In this document: in pieces, positions 24,986 through 37,254 of the stretch
Layout of the letters: each line of letters starts with the position of its first letter
How positions within the stretch are numbered: the stretch's first letter is position 1
Translations under genes and position numbers: made by a program
From: Cephalopachus bancanus
Taxonomy: Eukaryota; Chordata; Mammalia; Primates; Tarsiidae
Direction: 5' to 3'
Assembly: GCA_027257055.1 (NCBI GenBank)
Contig: JAPVLO010000138.1
Location: 3,844,001-3,908,000, forward strand
DNA length: 64,000 nucleotides
Notes under the pieces: generated by a model
Told to the model about the DNA's origin: nothing
The model's input: the letters and a program-made list of their open reading frames with translations, nothing else
Database searches by the model: none

Positions 24986-25540
24986 ATGAAAAACATTGCT
25001 GAGAGGAATTAAGTAGGACCTAAATAAGTCATAGAAATCTGATTTGGCCTTTAAAAATTGCCCATAAAGAAAACTGGACCCAGTGGTTTCAGTAAATTTG
25101 TTTTGAACATTAAAAATCATTTCTTATAATCCATCAAATCAGAATGAAGGATAAAAGCCATATACTTCTTTAAAAAGAACTAGAGAAAGCATTGGACAGC
25201 ACACAACATTCATTCATCGTAAAATTTTTTCCTTTCTGGGAATAGAAGGGAACTTCCTTGATCTGAAATGCACGTACACAAAGCTTGCGTCTCAATTAAT
25301 GGTGTTTATAATGATTACTTTTATGTGTCAACTTGATTGAGCCACAGGGTGCCTGGACACTTGACCAAACATTACTTTGGATGCTACAGTGAAGGTGTAT
25401 TTGGAGGAAATTAACATTTAAATTGGTGGACTTTGAGAAGAGTTGATTGTCTTCCATAGAGTGGGTGGGCTTCATCCAATCAGTTGAAGACCCGAAGGAC
25501 ACAAAAAGATCAGCTTTCTCCAAGCCAGAGAAAATTCTCT

Positions 25541-25710
25541 AGACTACCTTTGGACTTTATCTGGAACAGCAGTTCTTCCTGGCTTTACCACAGACTGCCT
25601 TTGGACTTTATCTGGAACAGCAGTTCTTCCTGGCTTTACCACAGACTGCCTTTGGACTTTATCTGGAACAGCAGTTCTTCCTGGCTTTACCACAGACTGC
25701 CTTTGGACTT
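25541..25710 (+). repeat. 51-bp minisatellite, about 3.3 copies
   Basis: Units begin at 25541, 25592, 25643 and (partial) 25694. Copies are nearly identical; the first has AGACTA where the others have AGACTG. As 51 is a multiple of three, the frame stays open across all copies and gives a false repetitive ORF (LPLDFIWNSSSSWLYH). Confidence 0.95.
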
Positions 25711-25937
25711 AAACGAGCAAGTCGATGTTCCATATTCCCCAGCCTGCCAGTCTTTTGACTGGAACTGCAGCAACGTCTCCCATGGGCTTCCACCTGGTGC
25801 TTCACTCTGCAGGTTTTAGATTTGCCATCTTTTGTAATCACTGAAATTGCTTCCTTATCATGTATATGTACGGTATGTATCAATCATAGCATAAGAATTA
25901 TTAAATTATACAAATTAGCATATAAATAATTGTATCA

Positions 25938-25939
<2 letters not shown>

Positions 25940-25980
<41 letters not shown>
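25940..25980. repeat. (GT)n microsatellite
   Basis: About 20 GT units inside the 25295-26037 element. Confidence 0.95.
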
Positions 25981-25982
<2 letters not shown>

Positions 25983-27466
25983 AATATATATCCTTTATAT
26001 CCATTCTGTTTCTCTGGAGAATGTTGGCTAATTCAGCAATATATCAAATGCTTGCCCACAAAATCAGGAACAAGACAATAATGAGTGCTCTGATCATTTC
26101 TTTTCAGCATTGTACTGATGGTTCCAGGCATTGCAATAAGAACAATTCAGAAAAGACATAAAGATTTAAAAGAAAGAAGGAAACTGCAGCTGTTTGTAAA
26201 CGGCAGAATTGCCTTCATACGAAGTCCTAAGTAATATACAAACTATCAGAATAAGTGAATATATCAAAGTAGTAGTCAAAATAACTGATCCATTATATTT
26301 GATATACCAGCATCAAAAAAAGGAAAATTGAATCTACAATAGCATAAAAATATAAAATACAAAATTAAATTAACAAAAAATGTTCAAAACATTTACACTG
26401 AAAATTACAAAGCACAGTTGAGAGAAATTACAGAGGATATCAAGAGAAAATATGCCATATTACTGTATTGGGTTAATATTTCTAAAATGGTAATTCTACA
26501 CTCACATCAATCTCAATAATACTCTAAGAATATATTTTTTGCAGAAATGTTCAATCTGATTCAAAATTACGTATGAAAATGCAAATCTGGAGTACCCAGG
26601 CAATATTTTAAAGGAAGAACAAAGTTGTGAGACAACCTGATTTTAAGTCTTACTTTATCTAAATCTCTAGTAACCAAGAAAGAGTGGTGTGGGTGAAAGA
26701 ATACCTGTACAGTTCAATGCAACAAACTAGAGAATCCAGAAACAGACCTACACATACATGCTCTATTGGTTTTTGACCAAAAATTCAAGACAATTTCATG
26801 AGTAAAAGAAGACTTTGAAACCAATAGTGCTAGAAAAGTTGGACTATCCATTTAGAAAAAAACAGCGAACATGTAACTTTATCTCACACCATTCACCAAA
26901 ATAGCTGTAAATCAGTCAATTACTTATATAAAAATAAGTAGATTTCAAAAACATTCAGAAAAAAATAGAAAAAAAATATGCCACTTTGAAACAAAGATTG
27001 CTTACATAGGACACAAAAGTATGATATATCCAAAATGTACAGTTAATACTTTATTAAAAAGAAAAAATACTTTTCTTTTTCAAGATATAACATTAAGACA
27101 ACAAAAATGATATACAAAGGATGAGAGAAAATGTTTGTAAGATATTTATCTTACAAAGGATTTGTATTAAGAGGATATAATTAATTTTTAACTCAATAAC
27201 ATACAGACAACCACTTAAAAAAATAGATGAAATATTTGAATGGGTATCACAAAAGAAGGTATACAAATGGTGAATAACCATATAAAAATACACAGCATTA
27301 TTACGAATCAGTGAAGAAGCACATGAAAGTCAAAGTGAGAAGCCACCCTTCCTCTCTAGAATGGCTAAAATTAAAATAGTCAAGTTGAATATGGGTTACA
27401 AACAACTGGCTCTCACATACGCTGCTGTTAAGAAATCAGAAAATTTCTTTAAATTTTTAAAGTACA

Positions 27467-27759
27467 GTCGGGCTTGGTGGCTCAGCCTGTAATCCCAGCG
27501 CTTTGGGAGGCTGAGGTGAGTGAATTGCCTGAGCCTGCGGGTTCGAGACCCACCTGGGCAACTTAGCGAGACCTCATCTCTACAATAAATCAAAAATATT
27601 AGCCGGGCATGGTAGCGCACGCCTGTAGTTCCAGCTACTCTGAAGGCTGAGGTGGAAGGATCGCCGGAGCCCAGCAGGTCGAGGCTGCAGTGGCTGGGAG
27701 CGGTCACTGCACTCCAGTCTGGGTGACAGAGTGAGACTCCAACTAAAAAAAAAAAAAAA
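27467..27759 (+). mobile_element. dimeric Alu, long-linker subfamily
   Basis: Retains 'gggcaacttagcgagacc'. Target duplication AAATTTTTAAAGTACA / AAATTTTTTAAGTACA (27451-27466 and 27760-27775). Inserted in the L1M. Confidence 0.95.
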
Positions 27760-28403
27760 AAATTTTTTAAGTACAATTCTTTTATGATCTAAACATCTTA
27801 TTTCTAAATAGTTACCCAATAGAAAGGAAAGTATTCACAAAAATGCTTGTATGTGAATTTCTATAACAACTTTATTCACAAAAGCCAAAAACTAGAAATA
27901 AGTCAAATGTCCATTCAGAGATGAACAGATTAAAAAAATTATTACATTTCTACAATGGAAAACTTCTCAGCAATAAAAAAGAAACAAACTCCTGATGTAC
28001 ACAACAACATTGATGAATCTGAAATTCATTTTTCTTCATGACAAAACTCACAATAATACATACTGCCAGATTTTGCTCAATTCTAGGAAAAGCAAACCAA
28101 TGACTGAATGATGATCAGTGGTTGCCTGGGTCTGAGCAACAAAGGAGGTATAGATTGCAAAGGGGCATGAGAAAACTTTTTGTGATGATTGAAATATTCT
28201 GCATCCTGATTGCAGTGGGGGTTTCAAAGGTGTATGTATCTATCAACATTCAAGTCATTTACACTTTAAATGATACAGTTATATGAAAATTATAACTTAA
28301 ATGATTTTAAAACATAGAAACAGATAAAATGACAAAGTACGATAAATCCACAGTACTGAATGTTAATATAGTCATAAAATGATTATAAGATATTGGCTAT
28401 ATA

Positions 28404-28629
28404 TATTGAGTCAGGGTCTCACTCTGTAGCTCAGGCCAGAGGGCAGTGGCAGGATCACTGCTGCCTCAACCTCCTGGCCCTCTCTGCCTCCTGTGTAGCT
28501 TGGACTATAGGTGCAGGTCACTATACCCAACTCATTTTTAAAGAAATATTTTGTAGAAATGAGGTCTTGCTATATTGCCCAAGTTGGTCTTGAACACTTG
28601 GACTCAGGCATGAGCCACAGCACCCGGTC
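28404..28629 (-). mobile_element. old diverged Alu (AluJ-like)
   Basis: Plus strand shows 'gtcagggtctcactctgtag', 'cctcaacctcctggccctc', 'cttgctatattgcccaag', 'catgagccacagcacccgg'. Divergence and internal losses mark it as old. Confidence 0.8.
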
Positions 28630-28639
28630 TATGATTAAC

Positions 28640-29700
28640 TTGATGAATGTTGATTTAGGTAGATCAAAACTGTAAATCTATACATACAAAGTAATAAGCA
28701 TAAAATGAAAAATAAATATTTCAGGAGAGCTTTTTTGTAGTTCTTCTAAATTCTAAACATTTCAGATACAAAAGAAATGTCTCTTTTGTTCTAAAACTAC
28801 TTTTATGAGATATTGATGTGAGAAAGGTGGTAGGCTTGAAGATTTGGGGAATTTCTGTGTCCATTTCAGCATTACTTAGCCTCATCATGTTTCTTCTGAC
28901 GAGTTTGAATGAGCTTCCTGTATTGCTTCTTGGGAGTTTGATGAGAAGACAGTCAGTTAACTTAGGCATGCCTTACTAACACAATATGTAGTACTTGAGG
29001 TTTTTTTATGAAGGGAGAAAATGGCAAAATACACAATAATGGCAATATAGATTAGAGTCAGGCAGGTAGACTAGTATTGAGATTACTTCTTCGTCATCCC
29101 AGACACTTTAATATACCAATAACACAATTTCCACTTGAAATAAATAAGATGGTGCAGTACTCTAAAAGGTAATTGATCTTCAATGTGCTTTATATAGGAA
29201 AGTGTTTTAGAGTTAAAGAAGACTTTAGAAATCCCAGAACAAAAATTTACTTCAAAGATTAAGATAATAAGAGATCAAGGACATTTATTCAGGATCACAC
29301 ATCTTGTTTGGGGAAAAAAAGAGATGAATGTCTCTTGAACGAGGCTGTTTTTCTGAAATCATAGGTTTTGTTCATCTCTGGGACCTTATTGAATTAATTT
29401 AAAATAATTCTTTGTGTTTTCCTTTCACTCAAAAAGTCTGGGTGAGTGTACATTTTAATTCATTACACGCATATCTTTTAATTTCTAGATTAGAGGCAAT
29501 TAATCTAATTATTATCTTTTCATGTGATTACTAAGGGTTTATATTTACACTTAAAATGTAACCCTCTTTTAAAAATTCCTATTTAGATGAGATAGCCGTA
29601 ATCACTATCCTACCTAAAGTATATGATCCAACTCCCACCACAAAAATGTATTCAAATCAATTGGTTTTGTAAAATGTAATAGAAGTTTTTCAAAATTCCT
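28640..29700. other. AT-rich unique DNA
   Basis: No gene seen. The minus-strand frame at 28721-28969 has no recognisable domain. Confidence 0.5.
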
Positions 29701-29710
29701 TCTTTTTTTG

Positions 29711-30000
29711 TTTTTTTTTTTTTTTTTGAGTTGGAATCTCACTCTGTCACCCAGACTGGAGTGCCGTGGCCGCTCCTGGCCACCGCAGCCTCGACCTACT
29801 GGGCTCCGACAATCCTTCCGCCTCAGCCTTCCGAGTAGCCAGAATTACAGGCATGCGCTACCACGCCCGGCTGATTTTTTGATTGATTGTAGAGATGAGG
29901 TCTCGCTGCCCAGGCAGGTCTCGAACCCACAGGCTCAGGCAAACCACTCACCTCAGCCTCCCAAAGGCGCGGGATTACAGGCTGAGCCACCGAGTCTGGC
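29711..30000 (-). mobile_element. dimeric Alu, short-linker subfamily
   Basis: Full-length minus-strand Alu. Target duplication TCAAAATTCCTT before and TCAAAAATCCTT after (30001-30012). Confidence 0.95.
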
Positions 30001-30012
30001 TCAAAAATCCTT

Positions 30013-32416
30013 TTTAACCTTGAATTCTGGATTCTGTGACCTTTTCTTTATTGTGGTATAATGCTATAATATGAAAAATAACAATAATATCTCTTTACTA
30101 TTCCCTATTATAAAATAATCAATAGAGATTTTATGCATGTTCACTTGTTGCATCAGTCAGAACAATTTTGGCATCAACACTCCGACTGCTGCATTCAAGT
30201 GACTGTCATCATTCCCTCCATCGAATGTGTTGCTCTGAATTCTCCTTGGATTTCATTTCATTTCACAAAATTATCCTGATTAGAGGGAGCTTGCAAGCTC
30301 TGATCAACTATGGGAAACTCTCTCTTTCTTCTACCAAATAACATGCCCGTGTGTTTGCAACATTTTTGATACGTTCTGTAAACAGTGAAAGTCTGCAGAC
30401 AAATTATAGCTGATGAACTCTGTGATATTACAATTAATTTTTTATTGTTTCCATGCATCAGAAATTAAATGTTGCTGATGATAGGAAATAATTTTAGTAA
30501 GAGATTATAGGGTTTTTATGTGTGAATAGTAGGTGATACTGATATTTAATTCCATGATACACATTCTAACATCTTCTTACTAGTAAGGTTATTTTTTTGT
30601 TTCGAATAGAAGCAATACCTCAGCTCAAGTATGAAAATTATCATTCAGGAGAAAGTGGAACATTTAAATTATACAAGTTTCCCAGGGTATAAAATTTTGC
30701 TTAAGAAAATTTTGGCACTCTATTTTCTGGTAGAAATATCCTTGGAGAAGTATATCTTCTCTGCCGGTTTAACCCCCCCAAGGTGGTAAATACACACTTT
30801 TCAACATTCCAAATTAATATATTTTATAGTATGTTTTCTTGGTCCAAGTTAGCTGTTTTAAAAAGTCTAATAAGAAATACTAACTAATAATATAAACTCA
30901 AGGAGCAAATAAATACATTTAACAAATCATCATAATTTTTTAATCTCTACCTTCAGTTAGCATGTTTTAAATTTTAATTTTAAAATATTGAATTTCTGAC
31001 ATTTTAAAAGCTATGAAGAAAAATGAAGTTTCTTGTGATCAAATTTTTGGAAAATGGATTAAGTCAAAGTCATTAAGATGAGAACCATCAAGGAGGTGGT
31101 GTCAGTATTTGTTAAACTTTACACTATTCCATTGGTTTTTACTTCCGTTGAACTTTCATTTGCCATCTTTATTTGCATAGAAGAAAAAATCAGAATCACT
31201 AAGCATTAGAAAACATTGCTCCATATAAATCACTAGTAAAATGCATGTATTGATCGCTAATTATTGCCTCTTCTCTAATTAGATTGAACATTTGCTCTCA
31301 CCCTTACTTCCTGGTTTAGTTGCCACCACTCATTACTGAATTATCCTGTCCATTACCTGAAAGTCACTCATTAGCAAGCAGTAAGACAGACATTTACAGT
31401 ATTACTAGCATTCTTCAAAAAGTATACAAAGCTGTGATTCGCCAGCTGATAACTAAAGATGTCCAGTGGAAATTTTGCTGTTTGGAAGACTTCTTGAAAA
31501 GTTATTAATAGTGATATTATGCAGGGGTTTCTAAATAATTATTAAATGCTCATATATGCAGAATAAGCTGAGAGAAAGTGATATTTGATCAAGTAGCTTG
31601 AATCATCAAATCTGTTACTTAAAATCATATCTATATTATTTCTCCAAAAGCTTGTTGCTTTCCAGAGTTTGTGATATAGCAGAAATACCTATTAGAATTG
31701 ATTTTAGATGTTAGGATAATTTGGGCGATACTATGAATATTCTACACAAACCTTCTACATGAATCTTCTATAATTTACATCAGTCTTTTTCTTATTCTTT
31801 TCTAATTTTTTTTATTTACTCTATTCCAATATAATCTGGTGAAGGACTTTTTAAGATTTTTCCACACCTAAGTTTTCTTTGAAAAACTCCTCGATGTAGT
31901 AAACTTTACTGAAATATCATTTGCTGTTTGAATGTTAGACTTCAGTGTTCTATAAGGCATAGAAACGTCCAAGGGAGTAAGGACTATTTTTTCCAAGTTC
32001 CAAAACTTCTCTAATATTCAGAAACTATCTGTTATACAGGCTGGGTGCTGTGTTTATATCTACTAGAAAGCTTATCTTCACCCAAAGCTGGTCCTGTTGG
32101 TTCTTAAGTTCTTGAATAACTAAATACATCAATAACGATGGAGGGACAAGGTTGCTCTTTTAACCTCACAGATGATTCATTAATTTTTTGTTTCTCTAAA
32201 TTCTTCCCTGGCAGTCTTAGGAATGACAAAATGCAATTGGCTATGAAATAGTATTTAGATAGTCATAGATTAACGAGGAAAACAAATTAAACACATAAAG
32301 GACTAGAGAACAGAGGCGGGCTGACCCATGGGCTGGTAGCGCAACATAAAGGGACCTGCGTGGCACTGTCTTTTCCTGTGAGTGAACTGAGGAAACACAG
32401 ATTTTACTTCTTTTTT
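30013..32416. other. AT-rich unique DNA
   Basis: A 2.4-kb stretch with no gene and no clear transposon. Short frames (30258-30458, 31320-31508) show no domain. Confidence 0.5.
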
Positions 32417-33287
32417 CTTTTTGTATTATAAAGATATGGGGTACAATTCAGGGTTAGGTATACAAATGGTGATTATGCAGGTACCCTTGTGAATGAGTTT
32501 GCCTCTCCCTCCCCTAGCAGTTTCCCTCAACTGCCAATCCCAACCCCCCCTTCCCTGACAGTTTCTCACTACTGCCAATACCTTTCTTAAAGTATTATGA
32601 TAGTTGTTCAAGGTCCACTTATGAGTGAAAACATATGGTACTCTGTTCTTTGTTTCTGTGATAGATCACTGGGTAAGATAGACTCGAAATCCATCCAAGT
32701 TGCTGCAAAGGCCATATGTTTTTCCTTCTTTATGGCTACATAACATTCCATATGTTTTTCCTTCTTTATGGCTGCACAATATTCTTTATGTGGTACATAA
32801 TGTGTACATGCACCACATTTTTTTAAATCCAGTCCAGCTTCAGTGGGCAACATGGTTGGTTCCATGCTTTTGCTATTGTGAGTAGAGCTGCAACAAACAT
32901 TCGTGTGCAGGTATCTTTTTTATAGACTGATTTGAGTTCCTCCAGGTATATTCCCAATAGGGGAATTGCTGGGTCATACGGAAGGTCAACTTTTAGTTCT
33001 TTCAGAAATCGCCACACTGGCTTCCAAAGAGGTCGCACTAGTTTGCATTCCCACCAGCATTGTGGAAGCGTTCCTTTTTCTCCGCATCCTCGCCAGCATC
33101 TGTTGTTGTTTGTTTTATTAATGATGGCCATTCTTACTGGGGTTAGGTGGTATCTCAGTGTGGTTTTTATTTGCACTCTGATGATGATGAGGCTGAGCAC
33201 GTTTTCATGTGTCTGTTGGCTGCCATATATCTTCTTTTGAGAAGTGTCTAGTCATGTCTTTTGCTCACTTTTTAATGGGGCTGTTTG
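32417..33287 (-). mobile_element. strepsirrhine-type L1 3' end
   Basis: Minus-strand ORF2 C-terminus plus 3' UTR. Frames 32823-33200 and 32608-32865 read [33 protein letters not shown] and FAATWMDFES, split by a frameshift. The 3' UTR has a single copy of the unit that is doubled at 5133-5460. An in-frame 36-bp duplication is present at 32712-32783. Confidence 0.9.
32712..32783 (-). repeat. 36-bp tandem duplication in the L1 ORF2 C-terminus
   Basis: CCATATGTTTTTCCTTCTTT occurs at 32712 and 32748. In the minus-strand frame this doubles a 12-residue block (AAIKKEKHM / VAIKKEKHM), so the frame is kept. Confidence 0.9.
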
Positions 33288-33504
33288 AAGCATAGGACTT
33301 TAAATCCCATGGCTACCAACGAGACTTTCTCTGTAAATCAGATGTTACATTCATTTCATGGCACACAGGTATTTTGTGATTTAAAATTTTAAAAAATTAT
33401 TACTAGTTTGTTGAATATGTATGCCCCTAAAATGAATAGCACTTACCTGTGACACAAGTAATTACAAATTCAAATTAAAATTGTGGACCTTGAGTACTTT
33501 ATTT

Positions 33505-33830
33505 TAATAAAGACTGTGCATTTTTAGAGCAGTTTGAGGCTCCAGCAAAATTAATGGTAAGGTATGGAAACTTCCTATATACCTCCTGCCTTCAAAAGCA
33601 CATGGCCTCCAGATTTATTGACACCATCTGACAACAGAGCTGTCACTTGTTACAGCTGATGAACTTGCACTGACACAGCATTATTATCACCTAAAGTCCA
33701 CAGATTACATGAGGGTTCACTCTTGATGTTGTACATCCCAGGTTCGGACAAATTTGCAAAAACATATATTCATCTTTATATTGTCATACTGAGTATTTTT
33801 ACTTCCCTCTGTACTCCTATTATTTATTTA
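33505..33830 (-). mobile_element. old L1M fragment
   Basis: Phrases 'tagagcagtttgaggctcc', 'tcacctaaagtccacagatt' and 'gagggttcactcttgatgtt' match a common degraded old L1 3' region, read here in reverse. Confidence 0.5.
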
Positions 33831-33854
33831 TCCCCCCATTAAATAGTTTTTTAA

Positions 33855-33932
33855 GGAAGTCTGAAAATGAGAATTTGACTGGATCTAATGATCGGAAGTC
33901 TGAAAATGAGGATTTGACCGGATCTAATGATT
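33855..33932. repeat. 39-bp tandem duplication
   Basis: GGAAGTCTGAAAATGAG begins at 33855 and again at 33894. The two copies differ at only about two positions (gaatttgact / gaggatttgacc type changes), so the event is recent. Confidence 0.9.
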
Positions 33933-34110
33933 GATTATCTCTGCAGCCATTTAAAATGTTCACACATAACAGTTACTCTCTTATTATTTATGCAAGCATG
34001 AGGCGTAGAGTTCACTGTCTATGTGACTGGATTTGTTGGAAGCTTAAGGGTATAAGAATGGCCTCCTTTCTCTTTTGGGAAAAGATAGCCATAAAATAAA
34101 ATATTGCTTT

Positions 34111-34396
34111 TTTTTTTTTGAGTTGGAGTCTCACTCTGTCACCCAGACTGGAGTGCAGTGGCCACTCCTGGCCACTGCAACCTCGACCTGCTGGGCTCCA
34201 ATGATCCTTCCGCCTCAGCCTTCCCAGTAGCTGGAATTACAGGCATACACTAACACGCCCGGCTGATTTTTTGATTTATTGTAGAGATGAGGTCTCACCA
34301 AGTTGCCCAGGCAGGTCTCGAACCCGCGGGCTCAGGCAATCCACTCACCTCAGTCTCCCAAGGCGCAGGATTACAGGCTGAACCACCGAGTCTGGC
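34111..34396 (-). mobile_element. dimeric Alu, long-linker subfamily
   Basis: Minus-strand Alu with 'caccaagttgcccagg' (long form). Target duplication AAAATATTGCTTTTTT on both sides. Confidence 0.95.
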
Positions 34397-34413
34397 TAAA
34401 ATATTGCTTTTTT

Positions 34414-35059
34414 AAGGAATGTCAATTTCAAAAAAAAAAAAAAAAATTAAAAGGAGAACAAGCTTAAAAATTGAAAATATCTACATTATTTTGTAAAATT
34501 ATAATTTTGTTTTACTTTCCTCAGACTTTTTAGATTTTTTTATATAAAGTTGATTTCTTATGAATGATAATAAATAGCAAATAGCGTAAGTTTGCTAAAT
34601 AAGATAAATAGACATCAAAAATGGTTTTGACCATCTATTTATCAACTGCCTTAAGATTAATTTTTGGCTATCTGTTTTTAGGGTTAATAGTTCATTTAAA
34701 CAGACCCTTAATATTGTTTAGCCAATCAGTTATCTATGTTTTAAAGGGAGACTAAAATTAATCCTTTCATCTATTATCAAAAATGCAATGAATGCATTAA
34801 TTTAGTCAACGAGATAAATCTTACTAACACATTGTAATGTGATTAACTTCTTTTCCCTACTTTTTCTGGGCTATGTTAAACAGATTAAAGGGAAAATTAA
34901 AGGACCAAGCTAATTGGTAGGGTATTGAAATCTAGGCATAAAACAAATCCAGAAAGGTACAAAATGTAAAAATAAAATAGTAAAACATTAAATATACTAT
35001 ATTAAGGAAGATTGAAATGGCCAATGTGAGTCAACTAAAGTGAGTTTCTCCTATGGAGT
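34414..35059. other. AT-rich unique DNA
   Basis: Nothing recognisable apart from poly-A near 34430-34446. Confidence 0.5.
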
Positions 35060-36381
35060 AAACCTAGATAGAGTTTTCTCTGCACCCAAAAAGACCAGCT
35101 GCATGTACTACAACTCTTCAAAGAAGCAATAATAACCACACAGTACAAAATGGAGAAAAATCCATCAACCTGGGTTGGAACTGGCCAGATTGTTACCTGC
35201 ACCTCCGCAGTCTACCGGCAGCAGCTGGATGCAGTGGGAAGGGTGAGTGAGGATCAGGAGTTCTGTACTCCTGCTGAGACTTGGAGGGACCCTTAAGCCT
35301 GGTGGGACTTCAGTCCCTCTCCGGAAACCCTTACCTTCAGCCACGCCCTACTGCAGCCCATGTGAGGTGGTACAGGAAAAAAAAGAGAGCCTTGAGCAGT
35401 GCCTGCCACCATTTTCCAGAAACTCAGCTCTTGCAAGCCAGGTGGTTGCTTTCTAATCAACATGAGGGGGAAACAGGCCCCAAGGACAAATTCTGCAGCT
35501 GCAGACAGCTCCTGGCTGGAGCAGTTTGTCTGAGACGCTGAGGCCAGCTGCACTTTGACATTCACAAGGCAAACTGCCTGAGGCCAAGATGTGAAGCTCA
35601 GTGGGATGAGTTGTCATAGAAGCCTCTCACTTCTCTCATAAACTCTTCTTTGGCTGCCCAGCACAACAGCATCACTCTAGTGGTTTGAGGTACCCTGCTA
35701 AGTTCCACTAGAGTAGCCAAGAGTGCACTTTTGTGGGGTGCTCAAACTCCTTCCCCCAAACCCTGCATTCCCTTTGAAGGCTCAAAACAGACAGAGAACT
35801 TGGGAGATCCCCAGAACCTCATCCTTGACTTAGGTTGACTGGACATTTTCTTAGCAACAAATGCCAAGGAGAAAGCCCACAGCCACCATCACAGTTGGTT
35901 TTCTTCTACAAGTGCCATCTCCTGGCTGAAGGTCAACAGCACAGTCCACAACATTGGATATACTATGACAACTTTGGGGAAGGCCTGATTCCAAACCCCA
36001 AATACCACTATTTTTCAAGCCAACAATTGGCAATTAAGAAACTCACCACCACCACACCAAGGCTGTATATAACCAAGGGAACTCTACAGTGCCTATGTCA
36101 GCCCTTGCCAACATCAATAAGAAGAATAGTCTACTCAAATGAGAAAGAACCAGAAAAATAATCCTGACAATATGAAAAAGCAGAGTTCTCCATTACCCTA
36201 GAAAAATAAGACCACACCAACTCTTCAGCAACAAACTCTAACCAAAATAAAATTTTTGAAATTCAGACATAGAATTCAAAAGCTTGATTATAAAATTGAT
36301 CAATAAACTTCAAGAAAAAATTGAAAACCAACATAAATTTAAAAACTATTCAGGGTATGAATGAAAAATACCCCAGATATA

Positions 36382-36382
<1 letters not shown>

Positions 36383-36430
<48 letters not shown>
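36383..36430. repeat. (CA)n microsatellite
   Basis: About 24 CA units inside the L1 ORF1 region. Confidence 0.95.
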
Positions 36431-36436
<6 letters not shown>

Positions 36437-37226
36437 AAGCTGACAATGAAAGAATTATTGAGGAAAGCACAAAATGCAGTGGAAAGTTTAAACAGTAGAC
36501 TAGAACGAGCAGAAGAAAGGATCTGAGGACTTTAGAACTTTAAGACAAATCTTCTGAATTAACCCAATCAGACACCAATAAAGAAAACAAAATCAAGAGA
36601 ATTGAACAAAGTCTCCAAGAAATGGGAGATTATGTAAAGCACCCAAACCAAAGAATCGTAGGTATTCCTGAGAGAGAAAGCAACAGGTTGGAAAAAAATA
36701 TTTGAGGGAATAATAGAGGAAAACTTCCATGACCTTGCCAGAGATCTAAACATTCAGATACAATAAGCCCAAGAACTCCTAGAAGATGCTTTTCAAAAAG
36801 GTTATCTTTGTAATCATCCAGTTATGCAAAGTTAATGTGAAGGAAATAAATTTAAGAGCAGCGAGACAAAAGCATCAAATAACTTAACAAAGGTAAACCT
36901 ATCAGAATAACAGCAGACTTCTCAGAAGAAATCCTACAAGCCGGAAAGGATTGAGGCCCTATCTTAAATCTCCTCAGACTGAATAATAGTCAGGTAAGAA
37001 CAGTCAAGTGCCCCTCAAACCTAAGTTTCGTAAATGAAGGAGTAATGTAGTCTTTCACAGACAAGCAAACACTGAGGGAATTTGTCACCACTATGCCTGC
37101 TCTATAATAAACACTCAAAGGAGTTCTAAAATCTGAAAGAAAAAGTTGAAATACACCAGTAGAAAAACTCTGGAAACCATATAGCCCACAGGCCTTGTGG
37201 AATACCAACACAATAGAGAAAAAGAA

Positions 37227-37254
37227 ATAGATAGATAGATAGATAGATAGATAG
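37227..37254. repeat. (ATAG)n microsatellite
   Basis: Seven tetranucleotide units near the end of the L1 ORF1 region. Confidence 0.95.

Larger units (their letters stand above)
25295..26037 (+). mobile_element. repeat element inserted in the L1M, family uncertain
   Basis: Starts near 'acttttatgtgtcaacttga' and ends 'tctgtttctctggagaatg', phrases of a common mammalian repeat I recognise but cannot name. It interrupts the surrounding L1M, which resumes at about 26038. It holds its own 51-bp tandem repeat and a GT microsatellite. Confidence 0.5.
24150..28330 (+). mobile_element. old L1M broken into pieces by later insertions
   Basis: Pieces at about 24207-24273, 24590-24681, 25002-25294, 26038-27466 and 27776-28330 read in order as one degraded L1 ORF2 and 3' region (for example 'aatggacaaattccttgagg', later 'gggaatagaagggaacttcc', later 'gtggttgcctgggtctgagc'). 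Three Alus and one older repeat interrupt it. No usable frame survives. Confidence 0.7.

Noticed and set aside
24623..25120. 165-codon minus-strand frame
   Set aside because: Mostly antisense Alu (PGWSAVARSRLTA-like type of translation).
25484..25819. Repetitive 111-codon protein
   Set aside because: Produced by a 51-bp tandem repeat whose length is a multiple of three, inside an old transposon.
36383..36430. CRISPR-like or satellite array
   Set aside because: Simple (CA)n microsatellite inside an L1; there are no spaced repeats anywhere in the window.
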